Assembly: GCA_001592145.1 (NCBI GenBank)
Contig: BCWJ01000005.1
Coordinates: 124,001 to 188,000 of the forward strand
DNA: 64,000 bases
DNA from: Xylanimicrobium pachnodae JCM 13526 = NBRC 107786
GTDB lineage: Bacteria > Actinomycetota > Actinomycetes > Actinomycetales > Cellulomonadaceae
Direction of reading: 5' to 3'
A program made the translations under genes and the position numbers. The notes below the pieces were generated by a model. It saw only the letters and a program-made list of their open reading frames with translations. It was not told the DNA's origin and made no database searches. Positions 16,522 to 24,604 of the stretch are shown in pieces (positions within the stretch are counted from its first letter, which is position 1; each line of letters opens with the position of its first letter).

Positions 16522-17720
16522 TCGCAGGCCCGGCCGACGCCGGGCCGTTCGTCGTCCGAGCCGACGGCGGGCTCTCGCCGCGGGGGCGCGCCCTGGCATG
16601 GGTGCTCGCGCTGACCCTGCTGCTCGCCGGTGCCGGCGCCCTCTACGGGGTGGCGGCCGCGCCGCTGACGGGGGTTCCCCCGGCCCGGGAGGCTGCTGCG
16701 CCGGCGCCCGACGCCGGAGCCGTTCCCGCCGAGGGACCGGCGACCCTGGGTGCCGCGGACGTCGCCGGTGTCCCGGGCCTCACTGGTGTCCCGGGCCTCA
16801 CTGGTGTCCCGGCGCTTGCTGGCGTCTCGGGCCTCGTGGACGCCGAGGCACCACAGGTTGGTCGCAGCGGGAGCGGGGGCGGCGTGATCGCGGCCGAGTG
16901 GGACGGCCCGATCGTGCACCTGGACTGGCGTGGCACCAGCTACAGCACCGCGGGGGCGACCTTCGTCGCCGACCGGGTGGTCTCGCCCGGGGACCTGGTG
17001 CATCGCACGTTGACGCTGGTCAACGACGGGCCCGCCGCGGCCGTGCTGACGGTCATGATCCAGGTGGACCAGCACCTGCCGGAGCTCGCCCGGAACCCGG
17101 AGCTGGGCAACGACGTGGTGCTGATCTGGGACGCCGCGGGTGTGGCGGGGAGCGAGAGCTTCTCCGGCCTGCTCGCGCACGCGCGGTCGGGGTCGGGGGC
17201 GCCCGTGCCGGTGGCGCAGGTTCAGGTGGCCCAGGGTCAGACGGTCCCGGTGACGGTCGGTTTCCGCTTCGCCGCCGATGTCACCGACCACCGCAGGCAG
17301 GACGCCGACTCGGCGATGCTCACGTTCGAGGTGCTCGCGCAGCTGCACGGCGACACCGCTGCGACCCCGGCCCCACCGGAGTCTGTACCGGACCCCGTGC
17401 TGCCGCGGGTGCTGCCCCGCACGGGTGCCGCCGTGCTGGGCTGGGCCGCCGTGGCGGTGGGTCTCCTGGTGGCCGGCTGGCTCCTGGTCGCCGCCGCGCG
17501 GCGTCGTCGCCGGTGTGACGACTGCGGGCGTCGCCTGGGCCGTGACGACCGGTGGCACGAGTACCACCTGGGTCACGGCCGGGTGCACCTGCGGTGCCTG
17601 CCCTGCCGCGGGGAGCTCGGTGACCTGGACGGCACCGGGGACCACCGTGCCGGGAGCATGGGCCGCGAGGCGGCCGGTGCTCGTCCCGGTCAGTGCTCGT
17701 CCGGCACCGCGTCGAGGTAG
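16503..17720 (+). CDS. LPRTG surface protein with C-terminal zinc-ribbon tail
   Basis: A 405-residue exported protein encoded last in the surface operon. Membrane/signal helix at about 30-55, then a linker with GVPGLT repeats (about 85-110) and a beta-sandwich-like domain (about 125-290; LVHRTLTLVNDGPAAAVLTV) like those found beside TasA-type proteins. Residues 304-308 are LPRTG, followed by a helix and RRRRR as in a sortase signal. A normal sorting signal ends there; this one continues about 65 residues with CDDC (338-341) and CLPC (364-367), a zinc-ribbon-like pair. It may therefore stay membrane-inserted as a sensor or scaffold. ATG 16503 lies inside the peptidase gene. The 3' end overlaps the convergent regulator by 31 bp. 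Confidence 0.82.
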   Translation: MAYPTVIAGPADAGPFVVRADGGLSPRGRALAWVLALTLLLAGAGALYGVAAAPLTGVPPAREAAAPAPDAGAVPAEGPATLGAADVAGVPGLTGVPGLTGVPALAGVSGLVDAEAPQVGRSGSGGGVIAAEWDGPIVHLDWRGTSYSTAGATFVADRVVSPGDLVHRTLTLVNDGPAAAVLTVMIQVDQHLPELARNPELGNDVVLIWDAAGVAGSESFSGLLAHARSGSGAPVPVAQVQVAQGQTVPVTVGFRFAADVTDHRRQDADSAMLTFEVLAQLHGDTAATPAPPESVPDPVLPRVLPRTGAAVLGWAAVAVGLLVAGWLLVAAARRRRRCDDCGRRLGRDDRWHEYHLGHGRVHLRCLPCRGELGDLDGTGDHRAGSMGREAAGARPGQCSSGTASR

Positions 17721-18730
17721 CGCTCGCGGTACTCCGAGGGCAGGACGCCGGTGGCCGCGGCGACGGCGCGGCGCAGGACGGCGGTGGAGCCGAACCCGGC
17801 GCGGGTCGCGATCTCGGGGAGCGTGAGGTTGGTGAGCTGCGGGTCCCGCAGCAGGACGAGTGCCCGTTCGAGCCGGAAGTGGGCGATCCACTGGACGAGC
17901 GACTGTTCGCCTTCGAACGACCGCTGGAGGGTACGCACCGAGAGGCCCAGCTGGCGGGCCACGGCGCACGGGGTCAGAGCCGGGTTGGAGTAGTGCGTGC
18001 GGATGTACTGGAGGGCGAGCTCGCGCGGGGTGAGGGCGGGGCCCTCCTGGGCGTCGGCCGGCGGGAAGGAGGCCAGCGCGGTGCTGACCATCGCCTCGAG
18101 GGCATGCCGCATCGCCGCCCGGCTGGCCCAGGTGGCGCACTTCTCCTCGCGCCGCACGAGGGAGCGGATGAACGCGCCGAGCGCCACCAGCGTGGGTGTC
18201 TCGGACGGCCAGCACCCGGGCGGGAGGTGGCGCAGGATCGGGGCCAGCCCGGGGTCGTCGCGGGCGATGTCGAGGTACGCGTGGGTGGTGACGCTCCACG
18301 TGTCGCGCCGGAAGGGGACGTCGCCGGGCAGGAACGCGCCCGCTCCGGGGGACAGGGTCCGCTCGTCGTCTCCCCAGGTGATCCGTTGGGGTCCGTCGAG
18401 GAGGATGATGAGTCGCGCGACCGGGTGGTTGTGCCCGAAGTTGTTTCCCGGGGTGGCGAATGTGTGGGGCGTGTGCTTGATGATTCCGCAATCGATCGGT
18501 CCGTACCGCACGGTGGCGATCCGGCAGTTCAGCTCTGAACCGGGGTCGCCGGGGCGGGGGCGGATTCCGAATGGTGCCACGGCGTCGGCGCCAATGAACT
18601 GTCGAATGGATCGGCGCCCCCCGGGCAATGTTGTCGCGTAATGGGAGGTGCACGAAGAGCGGGCCAGTTCCGGGGCGCGTTGCGCAGCGATCATCGGTGC
18701 GGAGTGCTGGTTCTCCGGAGTCCGTTTCAT
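17690..18730 (-). CDS. AraC-family transcriptional regulator
   Basis: A DNA-binding regulator of about 346 residues. The C-terminal AraC domain is clear: LALQYIRTHYSNPALTP leads into AVARQLGLSVRTLQRSFEGE, and the second helix-turn-helix is LPEIATRAGFGSTAVLRRAV. The N-terminal half resembles the AraC-binding-like sensor domain (VRYGPIDCGIIKHTPHTFAT; HNHPVARLIILLDGP). It faces the surface operon tail to tail and stands back to back with the LuxR pair, so control of one or both is likely but unproven. The start is uncertain: ATG 18730 is used; ATG 18694 would drop 12 residues. Confidence 0.82.
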   Translation of the reverse strand: MKRTPENQHSAPMIAAQRAPELARSSCTSHYATTLPGGRRSIRQFIGADAVAPFGIRPRPGDPGSELNCRIATVRYGPIDCGIIKHTPHTFATPGNNFGHNHPVARLIILLDGPQRITWGDDERTLSPGAGAFLPGDVPFRRDTWSVTTHAYLDIARDDPGLAPILRHLPPGCWPSETPTLVALGAFIRSLVRREEKCATWASRAAMRHALEAMVSTALASFPPADAQEGPALTPRELALQYIRTHYSNPALTPCAVARQLGLSVRTLQRSFEGEQSLVQWIAHFRLERALVLLRDPQLTNLTLPEIATRAGFGSTAVLRRAVAAATGVLPSEYRERYLDAVPDEH

Positions 18731-19125
18731 CTTCAAATGGTGTCGCCGTTTGGACCACGACCCGTCGTGGTGTCGCACCACGCACAAGCCTGTGTCGCGA
18801 GACGGAGGCGGTGTTCGGGCGCGCGATGGGGTCGGTTCCGGCCACCGCGGGCGGCCCCCTGTGGGGGGTCGTCGTCGAAAAACACGATCTGACCTGCGAT
18901 GATGTAGTCCCGGCGCGTCGGTGCCTACGGGGTTGCGTCCTGGCGGTACTTAGCGATCCGGTGGCGCGGTGTGAGGTATCGCCGTCGGTTACCGGATCTT
19001 CGGCCCCGTTCGTTCACGGGGCGCCATCCAGTACTCAGATGACGACTTTCGTCCAGCGTCGAGTGCCTCGCGCGCTCACAATCTCCACGACGAGCCGCCA
19101 TGATGGCGTGGGGGGAGCGAAGTAG
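18731..19125. promoter_or_regulatory. Divergent control region, AraC gene and LuxR pair
   Basis: About 395 bp between two outward-facing regulator genes, so both promoters must lie here. It includes a long AT-richer stretch (18700-18760 and 18880-19000) unlike the coding DNA. GGGGGGAG near 19110-19117 serves GTG 19126. I cannot assign -35/-10 boxes with confidence. Confidence 0.45.
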
Positions 19126-21744
19126 GTGGAAGAGGGTGTCACTGCCGCGGTCGAACGCATTCTCCACGGCGTAAGCCTGGAGATTGTGGGTCGGCCCGGT
19201 TCCGGGAGGACGCGGTTCCTCGACGCCATCTCCGCGCAGCTTCAGGCGCAGGGCGCGGCCACGGCCCGGGTGCACGGGATCGGTGCGATGAGCGGCCGTG
19301 CGCTGACCTCGGTGATGGCGTCGCTGCCCGACGTGGGGCGCCACCCCACGATCGGCGAGTGCGTCGTCTTCCTGGAGCGCAGGCTGGGTTCGGCCGGCAT
19401 CCTGCTGGTCGACGACGCCGATGACCTGGACGACGTCAGCGCGGGCGTGCTGGCCGCGCTGCGCACGCGGACGTCGGCCCCGTTCGTGATGGTGCGGCGC
19501 CTGGGGTCGCATTCCGTCCCGCTGCGCCAGCTCCTCGCGTCGCTCCAGCCGAGCATGCGCCACGAGATGCGCCCGATGCCGTTCTCCAGCCTGCGCGCCG
19601 TGCTCGAGTCCGACCTCGGCGGGCCCGTCGATGCCCAGGCGATGGCCCGGATCGCGACGTTGTCGGGTCGGCTGCCCGGACTGGCGCGCGCGATCGCGCT
19701 GAGCGGTGCGCAGGGCACGGGTGCGGCCCGCACGCCGGACCCGTGGCGGGGCGAGCCGTCATGGCCGAGCGCCCTGGGGCAGACCCTGGAGGCCCTCCTG
19801 GTCGACGCCTCGCAGGAGGACATCGACGCGCTCACGGTGCTCGCGGTGGGTGGCCAGCTCAGCGTGCGCGAGGCGCAGGCGCTGGTGCCCCCGGAGCGCA
19901 TCGAGCGGCTGGGGGATCTGGGGCTGATCGACTTCGTGGACGGCCCGCAGGGCGGGGCGGTGGGCCTGTACCCGCCGGTGATGTGCGAGTACCTGCGCGC
20001 GGAGTGCTCGGCGACGAAGCGGGTGGCGATCCGGCAGATGTTCGCCGACAAGGGGGTGGCGGTGCCCGCGGACCTGGCCGAGGAGAGGTGCCCGGTCGCA
20101 CCCGTCGACAGCGCGATCCTGAGCCGGAGCATGGCCGCGTACTGGTCGGTCACCGCCCGTGAGCGGCTGACGCGGTGGCAGGAGGACCCGGCGCCGTCGA
20201 CGGCGATCGGCCTGCTGACCGCGGCCCTCGTGGCCGACGAGTCCGTCGCGGACCTGGGCGCCGTCTACGAGTCCACGGTGGCCGCGAGCGCGGGCGCAGG
20301 CGCGGAGCGAGGCGCCGGACCGGCCGACGGCGACGGCGCCGACCTCGCGGAGCTGGCGGCCTGGTACGCCGTGTACCTGGCGCTCGGCCAGACGGACCGT
20401 CCGGGTGCGGACCGGGTGCTGGCGGACGCCGGGGACCGCTACCCGCAGGGCCGCGCGTCGCTGACGGCGATCTCGCGCTACCTGGAGCTGCTGCTCGAGC
20501 GCGTGCCGACGGCGCCGGAGGTGGCCCCGGCCCCGGAGGTGCAGGTGGCTTCCGAGGTGCAGGTGGCTTCCGAGGTGCAGGCCGTCGACGTCGCCATCGA
20601 CGTCGCCCGCGGGGACACGGCGGCGGCGCTGGCCCAGCTCGCGCACCGGCCCGTGCGGGGGGAGATGTTCCGCCACCACGACGAGGTGTTCCGCGCGCTG
20701 GCGCTCGTGCTGAACGGGGACACCGCCCAGGGCCTGGCCCTGGCCCGGCACGGGTTCGTGGTCGCGCAACGCGACTGGGACCCCGTGGCCCTCCAGGCGT
20801 ACGGGTACGCCCTGGCTCTGGCGGCGGCGATCAGCGGCCGGTTCGCGGAGCTGGACGACGTCTTCTCCCACGTCATGACGATGACGTCCGTCTCGCCGCT
20901 CCAGACGCAGTACCGCACCGGCGTGATGGGCCTGGCCGCGGCGCGATCGGGCTGGCTGGGCGTCGGTCGGCCCGGCGGTGGCCGTCCGGGCACGGGGCGC
21001 CCCGGCGTCGACCGCTCCGGTGTTGGACACCCCGGCACTGGACACCCCGGTGCTGGACACCCCGGCACTGGACACCCCGGCGGTGGTGACCCCGAGCCCG
21101 GCGACGACGCCGCCGAGCGGTTCGGCCCGCTCCCGTTCAGCGCCGGGGCGCGGTGGTACGCCGCCGAGCAGGCGGCCCGGCGCGGCTACGTGACGGCGGC
21201 GGCGTTCGGCGCGGTCGAGGCTGCGGAGGCCGATCCGGACCCGGCCCGGTACGCCCGGATCGAACCCGTGCTGACCACCGCGGTCAGCCCGTTCGTGCGC
21301 GCGCTGAGCGACCTGGCCGACGCGATGACACGCCGGGACCCGGTCGGGCTGGCGAAGCTCAGCGACGCCTTCGCGGACCAGGGGGCGTGGCTGTACGCGG
21401 CGCGCGCGGGGATCCAGTCCGCCCTGGTGCTGCGCGAGGCGGGTGAGCACGCCGCGGCGGCGCGCCGCGCACGGGAGTGCTGGGAGCGAGTCACCCCGCC
21501 CGCCCCGGGCACGGCCGGGCTGTTCGCCCGCGTCGTCGAGGCCGTGGACCTCTCCCCTCGGGAGAAGCAGATCGCGGAGCTCGTGGGACGGGGCCGGGCC
21601 ACGAACGAGATCGCGCACGTCCTGGTGCTGAGCGCGCGCACCGTCGAGCACCACCTGCTCAACATCTACCGCAAGGTGGGCGTGGACTCGCGGGAGGGCC
21701 TGCGCGCCGCGTTCGCCACCTGGCTGCGCCGGCAGGAGGCGTGA
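19126..21744 (+). CDS. Large ATPase LuxR-family regulator (1 of 2)
   Basis: An 872-residue regulator with LAL-type architecture. The N-terminal AAA/STAND-like ATPase has GRPGSGRT at about residue 25 where Walker A is expected and ILLVDDADDLDD as Walker B near 90. A long helical, TPR-like middle follows, and the C-terminal LuxR helix-turn-helix (LSPREKQIAELVGRGRATNE; LVLSARTVEHHLLNIYRKVG) ends nine residues before the stop. The Walker A Lys is Arg, so nucleotide use is doubtful. Low-complexity insertions lie near 465-485 and 614-653. The next gene is a paralogue sharing the whole plan and overlapping at TGATG. Their position between the surface operon and the adhesin suggests they control these. 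Confidence 0.88.
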   Translation: MEEGVTAAVERILHGVSLEIVGRPGSGRTRFLDAISAQLQAQGAATARVHGIGAMSGRALTSVMASLPDVGRHPTIGECVVFLERRLGSAGILLVDDADDLDDVSAGVLAALRTRTSAPFVMVRRLGSHSVPLRQLLASLQPSMRHEMRPMPFSSLRAVLESDLGGPVDAQAMARIATLSGRLPGLARAIALSGAQGTGAARTPDPWRGEPSWPSALGQTLEALLVDASQEDIDALTVLAVGGQLSVREAQALVPPERIERLGDLGLIDFVDGPQGGAVGLYPPVMCEYLRAECSATKRVAIRQMFADKGVAVPADLAEERCPVAPVDSAILSRSMAAYWSVTARERLTRWQEDPAPSTAIGLLTAALVADESVADLGAVYESTVAASAGAGAERGAGPADGDGADLAELAAWYAVYLALGQTDRPGADRVLADAGDRYPQGRASLTAISRYLELLLERVPTAPEVAPAPEVQVASEVQVASEVQAVDVAIDVARGDTAAALAQLAHRPVRGEMFRHHDEVFRALALVLNGDTAQGLALARHGFVVAQRDWDPVALQAYGYALALAAAISGRFAELDDVFSHVMTMTSVSPLQTQYRTGVMGLAAARSGWLGVGRPGGGRPGTGRPGVDRSGVGHPGTGHPGAGHPGTGHPGGGDPEPGDDAAERFGPLPFSAGARWYAAEQAARRGYVTAAAFGAVEAAEADPDPARYARIEPVLTTAVSPFVRALSDLADAMTRRDPVGLAKLSDAFADQGAWLYAARAGIQSALVLREAGEHAAAARRARECWERVTPPAPGTAGLFARVVEAVDLSPREKQIAELVGRGRATNEIAHVLVLSARTVEHHLLNIYRKVGVDSREGLRAAFATWLRRQEA
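20965..21084 (+). repeat. Eight 15-bp tandem repeats inside regulator 1
   Basis: Encodes GRPGG/GRPGT/GRPGV/DRSGV and four GHPGx pentapeptides. The last four units (ggacaccccggcact type) are nearly identical, indicating recent expansion. Confidence 0.9.
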
Positions 21745-24416
21745 TGGACGGGGTCGACGGGGTGGCCGCCGCGCTGCGCCGCGGGGTCAGCGTGGAGGTG
21801 GTGGGCCGCCCGGCATCGGGCCGCACCGAGTTCCTGGACCGTACGGCCACCCTCCTGGAGGCGCGCGGCATGCGCGTGCTGCGGCTGCACGGCATCGGCG
21901 GCTGGCGGGACCGGCCCTTCGGGACGCTCGCCGCCTCGCTGCCCGAGCTGAGCCGGCAGCCGTCGATCTGGGAGGCCGTCAACCTCCTGGTCCACGAGGT
22001 CACGGGGCACGACGCCACCTCGCAGGGGTCCGGATCGCACGGGGCCGGATCGCACGGGCCCGGATCGCACTGGCCCGGATCGCAGGGGCCCGGATCGCAG
22101 GGGCCCGGATCGCAGGGGGGGGCCACCCCCGGGTCCCCCGCGTCCGCGGTGCTCGTGCTCGACGACGCCGACGACGTCGACGACGTCTCCGCCGGGGTCC
22201 TGGCCGCCCTGCGGATCCGCAACCCCCTCCCGGTGCTGTTCGCGCGACGCGTGGGACCGCGCACGTCACCGCCCCTGCGCCGGCTGTTCGCGTCCCTGCC
22301 GCCCGTGGTGCGGCACACGCTGCGCCCCCTGCGGTACGCCGAGCTGGCCGCCGTCGTCGAGGCCGAGCTCGACGGCCCGGTGGACGAGGCGACGATGGCA
22401 CGCATCGCCACCAAGTCGGGCGGCCTGCCCGGCGTGGCGCGTGACCTGGTGCGGGTGGGCAAGCAGACCCGGCGCCTGACCCTGCTGGGCTCGCAGTGGA
22501 TCGCCTCCGAACGCCTGTGGACCAGCGAGCTGGGGTCCTGCGTCGACGCCCTGCTCGTGGACGCCACGCCCGACGACGTCGACGCCCTGACCACGCTGGC
22601 CCTCGCCGGGCCGGTGCGCGTGGCCGACCTGCACCGGCTGGTCCCGCTGGACCGCGCCGAACGGCTGGGCGCGCTCGGGCTGATCGACGTCGTCGTCGGA
22701 CCCGCCGACGCCGGGACCGTGGGCCTGTACCCGCCCCTCCTCGAGGAGTACCTGGCCCGGGAGAGCGCCACGTCCAAGCGGTACGCGGTGCGCGAGCTGT
22801 TGACGACCCAAGGGCTGCCCGTGCCCCCCGGGCTCATCAGCGACCGGCGCCGGAAGCTGCCGGCGGACAACGCGATCCTGAGCCGGAACCTGGCGGCGCA
22901 CTGGGCCGCCACCATCGACCGGCTCGCCGGCGCGTGGCGGGCCCACCCCACCGCCGCGAACGGCGTCGCCCTCCTGACGGCGCTGCTCAGCGCCCACCGC
23001 ACCGACGTCGACCCGGCCGCCGTCTACGCCGGGACCGAGCCCACCGACGACGTCGCCGCAGGCGCGGAGCTGGCCGGCTGGTACGCCGTGCACCTGGCGC
23101 TCGCGGGCCAGGACCCGCAGGAGGCCTGGCACGTCCTGGACGAGGCGGCCGTGCGGTACCCGGACTTCGAGCTGTACCTGCGGTCGGTGCGCCGCCACCT
23201 GGAGCTGATGACGGACCGGGCCCCGGAGGCTCCCGAGCGACCCGCCGCCGACGCGCCACCTCTGGTGCGCGACTCGGCGACGGCCGTGCGGCTGGAGGGC
23301 GCGATCGCGCAGGGCCGCACCGGTGCGGCCCTCGCCGAGCTGGAGCGCGCCCGGCCCGTGGTGCCCCGCTACGTCGCGCACGCGGAGGTGAGCCGCGCCA
23401 TGGCGCAGGTGATCCACGGCGAGGTGGACACGGGCGTCGCCGGCGCGCTGGCGTCCCTGGAGTCGGCGCAGCGGGAGTACGCCCCCGGGGTGATCCAGGC
23501 GCACGGGTACGCGGCCGCGCTGGGGATGGCGATCCGCGGGGACCTGACCCGACTCGACGAGCTCGTGTCGTACATCCTGACCATCACGTCCACGTCGACG
23601 TTGCACTCGCCGTACCACGCGGGGATCGCCGGGCTCGACGCCGCCCGCGTGCGCTGGCTCGGCCTGCCCGGTGCGGGCGTCGGCTGCGAGGCGACGTGCT
23701 CGTCGTCGTCGCTGGTGCTGCCCGCGGCGAACGACGGCTACGGGCCGTTCCCGTTCATTGACCTGGTGGCGGACTCCGCCGCGGGGGTGACGGCGCAGGA
23801 CCTGTGGTCGAGGGCCCGGTCGGCGGCGTCGCGCGGGTTCTGCGCTGCCGCCGTGTTCGCCATGGTGGAGGCTGCCGAGCTCGGCCCGGACGCGGGGGCG
23901 TTCGCGGCCATCACCACGCTGCTCGACGACGTCGACAGCCCCCTCCTGGCCGCCCTGGTGGACCTGGCGGACGCGATGGTGCGCCGCGACGCCGACCATC
24001 TCCTGCGGGCCCAGGGCGCCCTGGAGGGGTTCGGTGCGTGGCTCTACGTGGCGCGCGCCGGGATCATGCGCTCCCTGGTGCTGCGCGAGCAGGGCGAGAA
24101 CGTCCAGGCCACGGAGCACGCGAACCGGCTGTGGGCGCAGGTCACCGCCGCCGCCACCGGGGCGGAGGACCTGTTCGGACGGCTCGCGCAGGCCGTGGAG
24201 CTCTCCGCGCGCGAGATCGAGGTGGCCGGCCTCGCGGTGGACGGGTGGGCCTCCGGGGAGATCGCCGGTGAGCTGGTGCTCAGCGTCCGCACCGTGGAGA
24301 ACCACATCTTCAACACCTACCGGAAGCTCGGCGTGGAGTCCCGCACCGGGCTGCGCCAAGCGTTCACCACGTGGCTGCGCCCGGGCCTGGACCTGCGGGC
24401 GGACGCCGCCCGCTGA
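21744..24416 (+). CDS. Large ATPase LuxR-family regulator (2 of 2)
   Basis: 890 residues, a paralogue of the preceding protein along its length: VSVEVVGRPASGRTEFLDRT versus VSLEIVGRPGSGRTRFLDAI at the start, a shared DDADDxDDVSAGVLAALR Walker B region, and a C-terminal LuxR domain (LSAREIEVAGLAVDGWASGE; LVLSVRTVENHIFNTYRKLG). Again Arg replaces the Walker A Lys, so the substitution predates or survived the duplication. A Gly/Ser/His/Gln pentapeptide repeat (about residues 97-126) is inserted between the first ATPase helices and Walker B. ATG 21744 overlaps the previous stop; the two are likely made in equal amounts and could heterodimerise (inference). Confidence 0.88.
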   Translation: MDGVDGVAAALRRGVSVEVVGRPASGRTEFLDRTATLLEARGMRVLRLHGIGGWRDRPFGTLAASLPELSRQPSIWEAVNLLVHEVTGHDATSQGSGSHGAGSHGPGSHWPGSQGPGSQGPGSQGGATPGSPASAVLVLDDADDVDDVSAGVLAALRIRNPLPVLFARRVGPRTSPPLRRLFASLPPVVRHTLRPLRYAELAAVVEAELDGPVDEATMARIATKSGGLPGVARDLVRVGKQTRRLTLLGSQWIASERLWTSELGSCVDALLVDATPDDVDALTTLALAGPVRVADLHRLVPLDRAERLGALGLIDVVVGPADAGTVGLYPPLLEEYLARESATSKRYAVRELLTTQGLPVPPGLISDRRRKLPADNAILSRNLAAHWAATIDRLAGAWRAHPTAANGVALLTALLSAHRTDVDPAAVYAGTEPTDDVAAGAELAGWYAVHLALAGQDPQEAWHVLDEAAVRYPDFELYLRSVRRHLELMTDRAPEAPERPAADAPPLVRDSATAVRLEGAIAQGRTGAALAELERARPVVPRYVAHAEVSRAMAQVIHGEVDTGVAGALASLESAQREYAPGVIQAHGYAAALGMAIRGDLTRLDELVSYILTITSTSTLHSPYHAGIAGLDAARVRWLGLPGAGVGCEATCSSSSLVLPAANDGYGPFPFIDLVADSAAGVTAQDLWSRARSAASRGFCAAAVFAMVEAAELGPDAGAFAAITTLLDDVDSPLLAALVDLADAMVRRDADHLLRAQGALEGFGAWLYVARAGIMRSLVLREQGENVQATEHANRLWAQVTAAATGAEDLFGRLAQAVELSAREIEVAGLAVDGWASGEIAGELVLSVRTVENHIFNTYRKLGVESRTGLRQAFTTWLRPGLDLRADAAR
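22032..22121 (+). repeat. Six 15-bp tandem repeats inside regulator 2
   Basis: Units ggatcgcacgggccc and ggatcgcaggggccc encode GSHGP and GSQGP. The array sits inside the ATPase domain just before Walker B and has no counterpart at that point in regulator 1. Confidence 0.9.
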
Positions 24417-24604
24417 GGTGAGATGCCAGTGGCCAGCGCCTAATGCGCCAGTTGCGGCGACGGTGGCGCTCGGCCCTTCCTAGCCTGCAAGGGACCGGCG
24501 GGATTGCCCAGAGCCGGCGCCCTCGACGGTGAGCGGCGCTGCGGCCCGGCGGTCCACCGGCGGGCCCGGCGTGGGGCGCCGCCCTGGTCGTCAGGAGCAT
24601 CGAC

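Noticed and set aside
24417-24604. A riboswitch or LuxR box before the adhesin gene
   Set aside because: Short GC-rich half-repeats are present but no perfect dyad or recognisable riboswitch core could be read.
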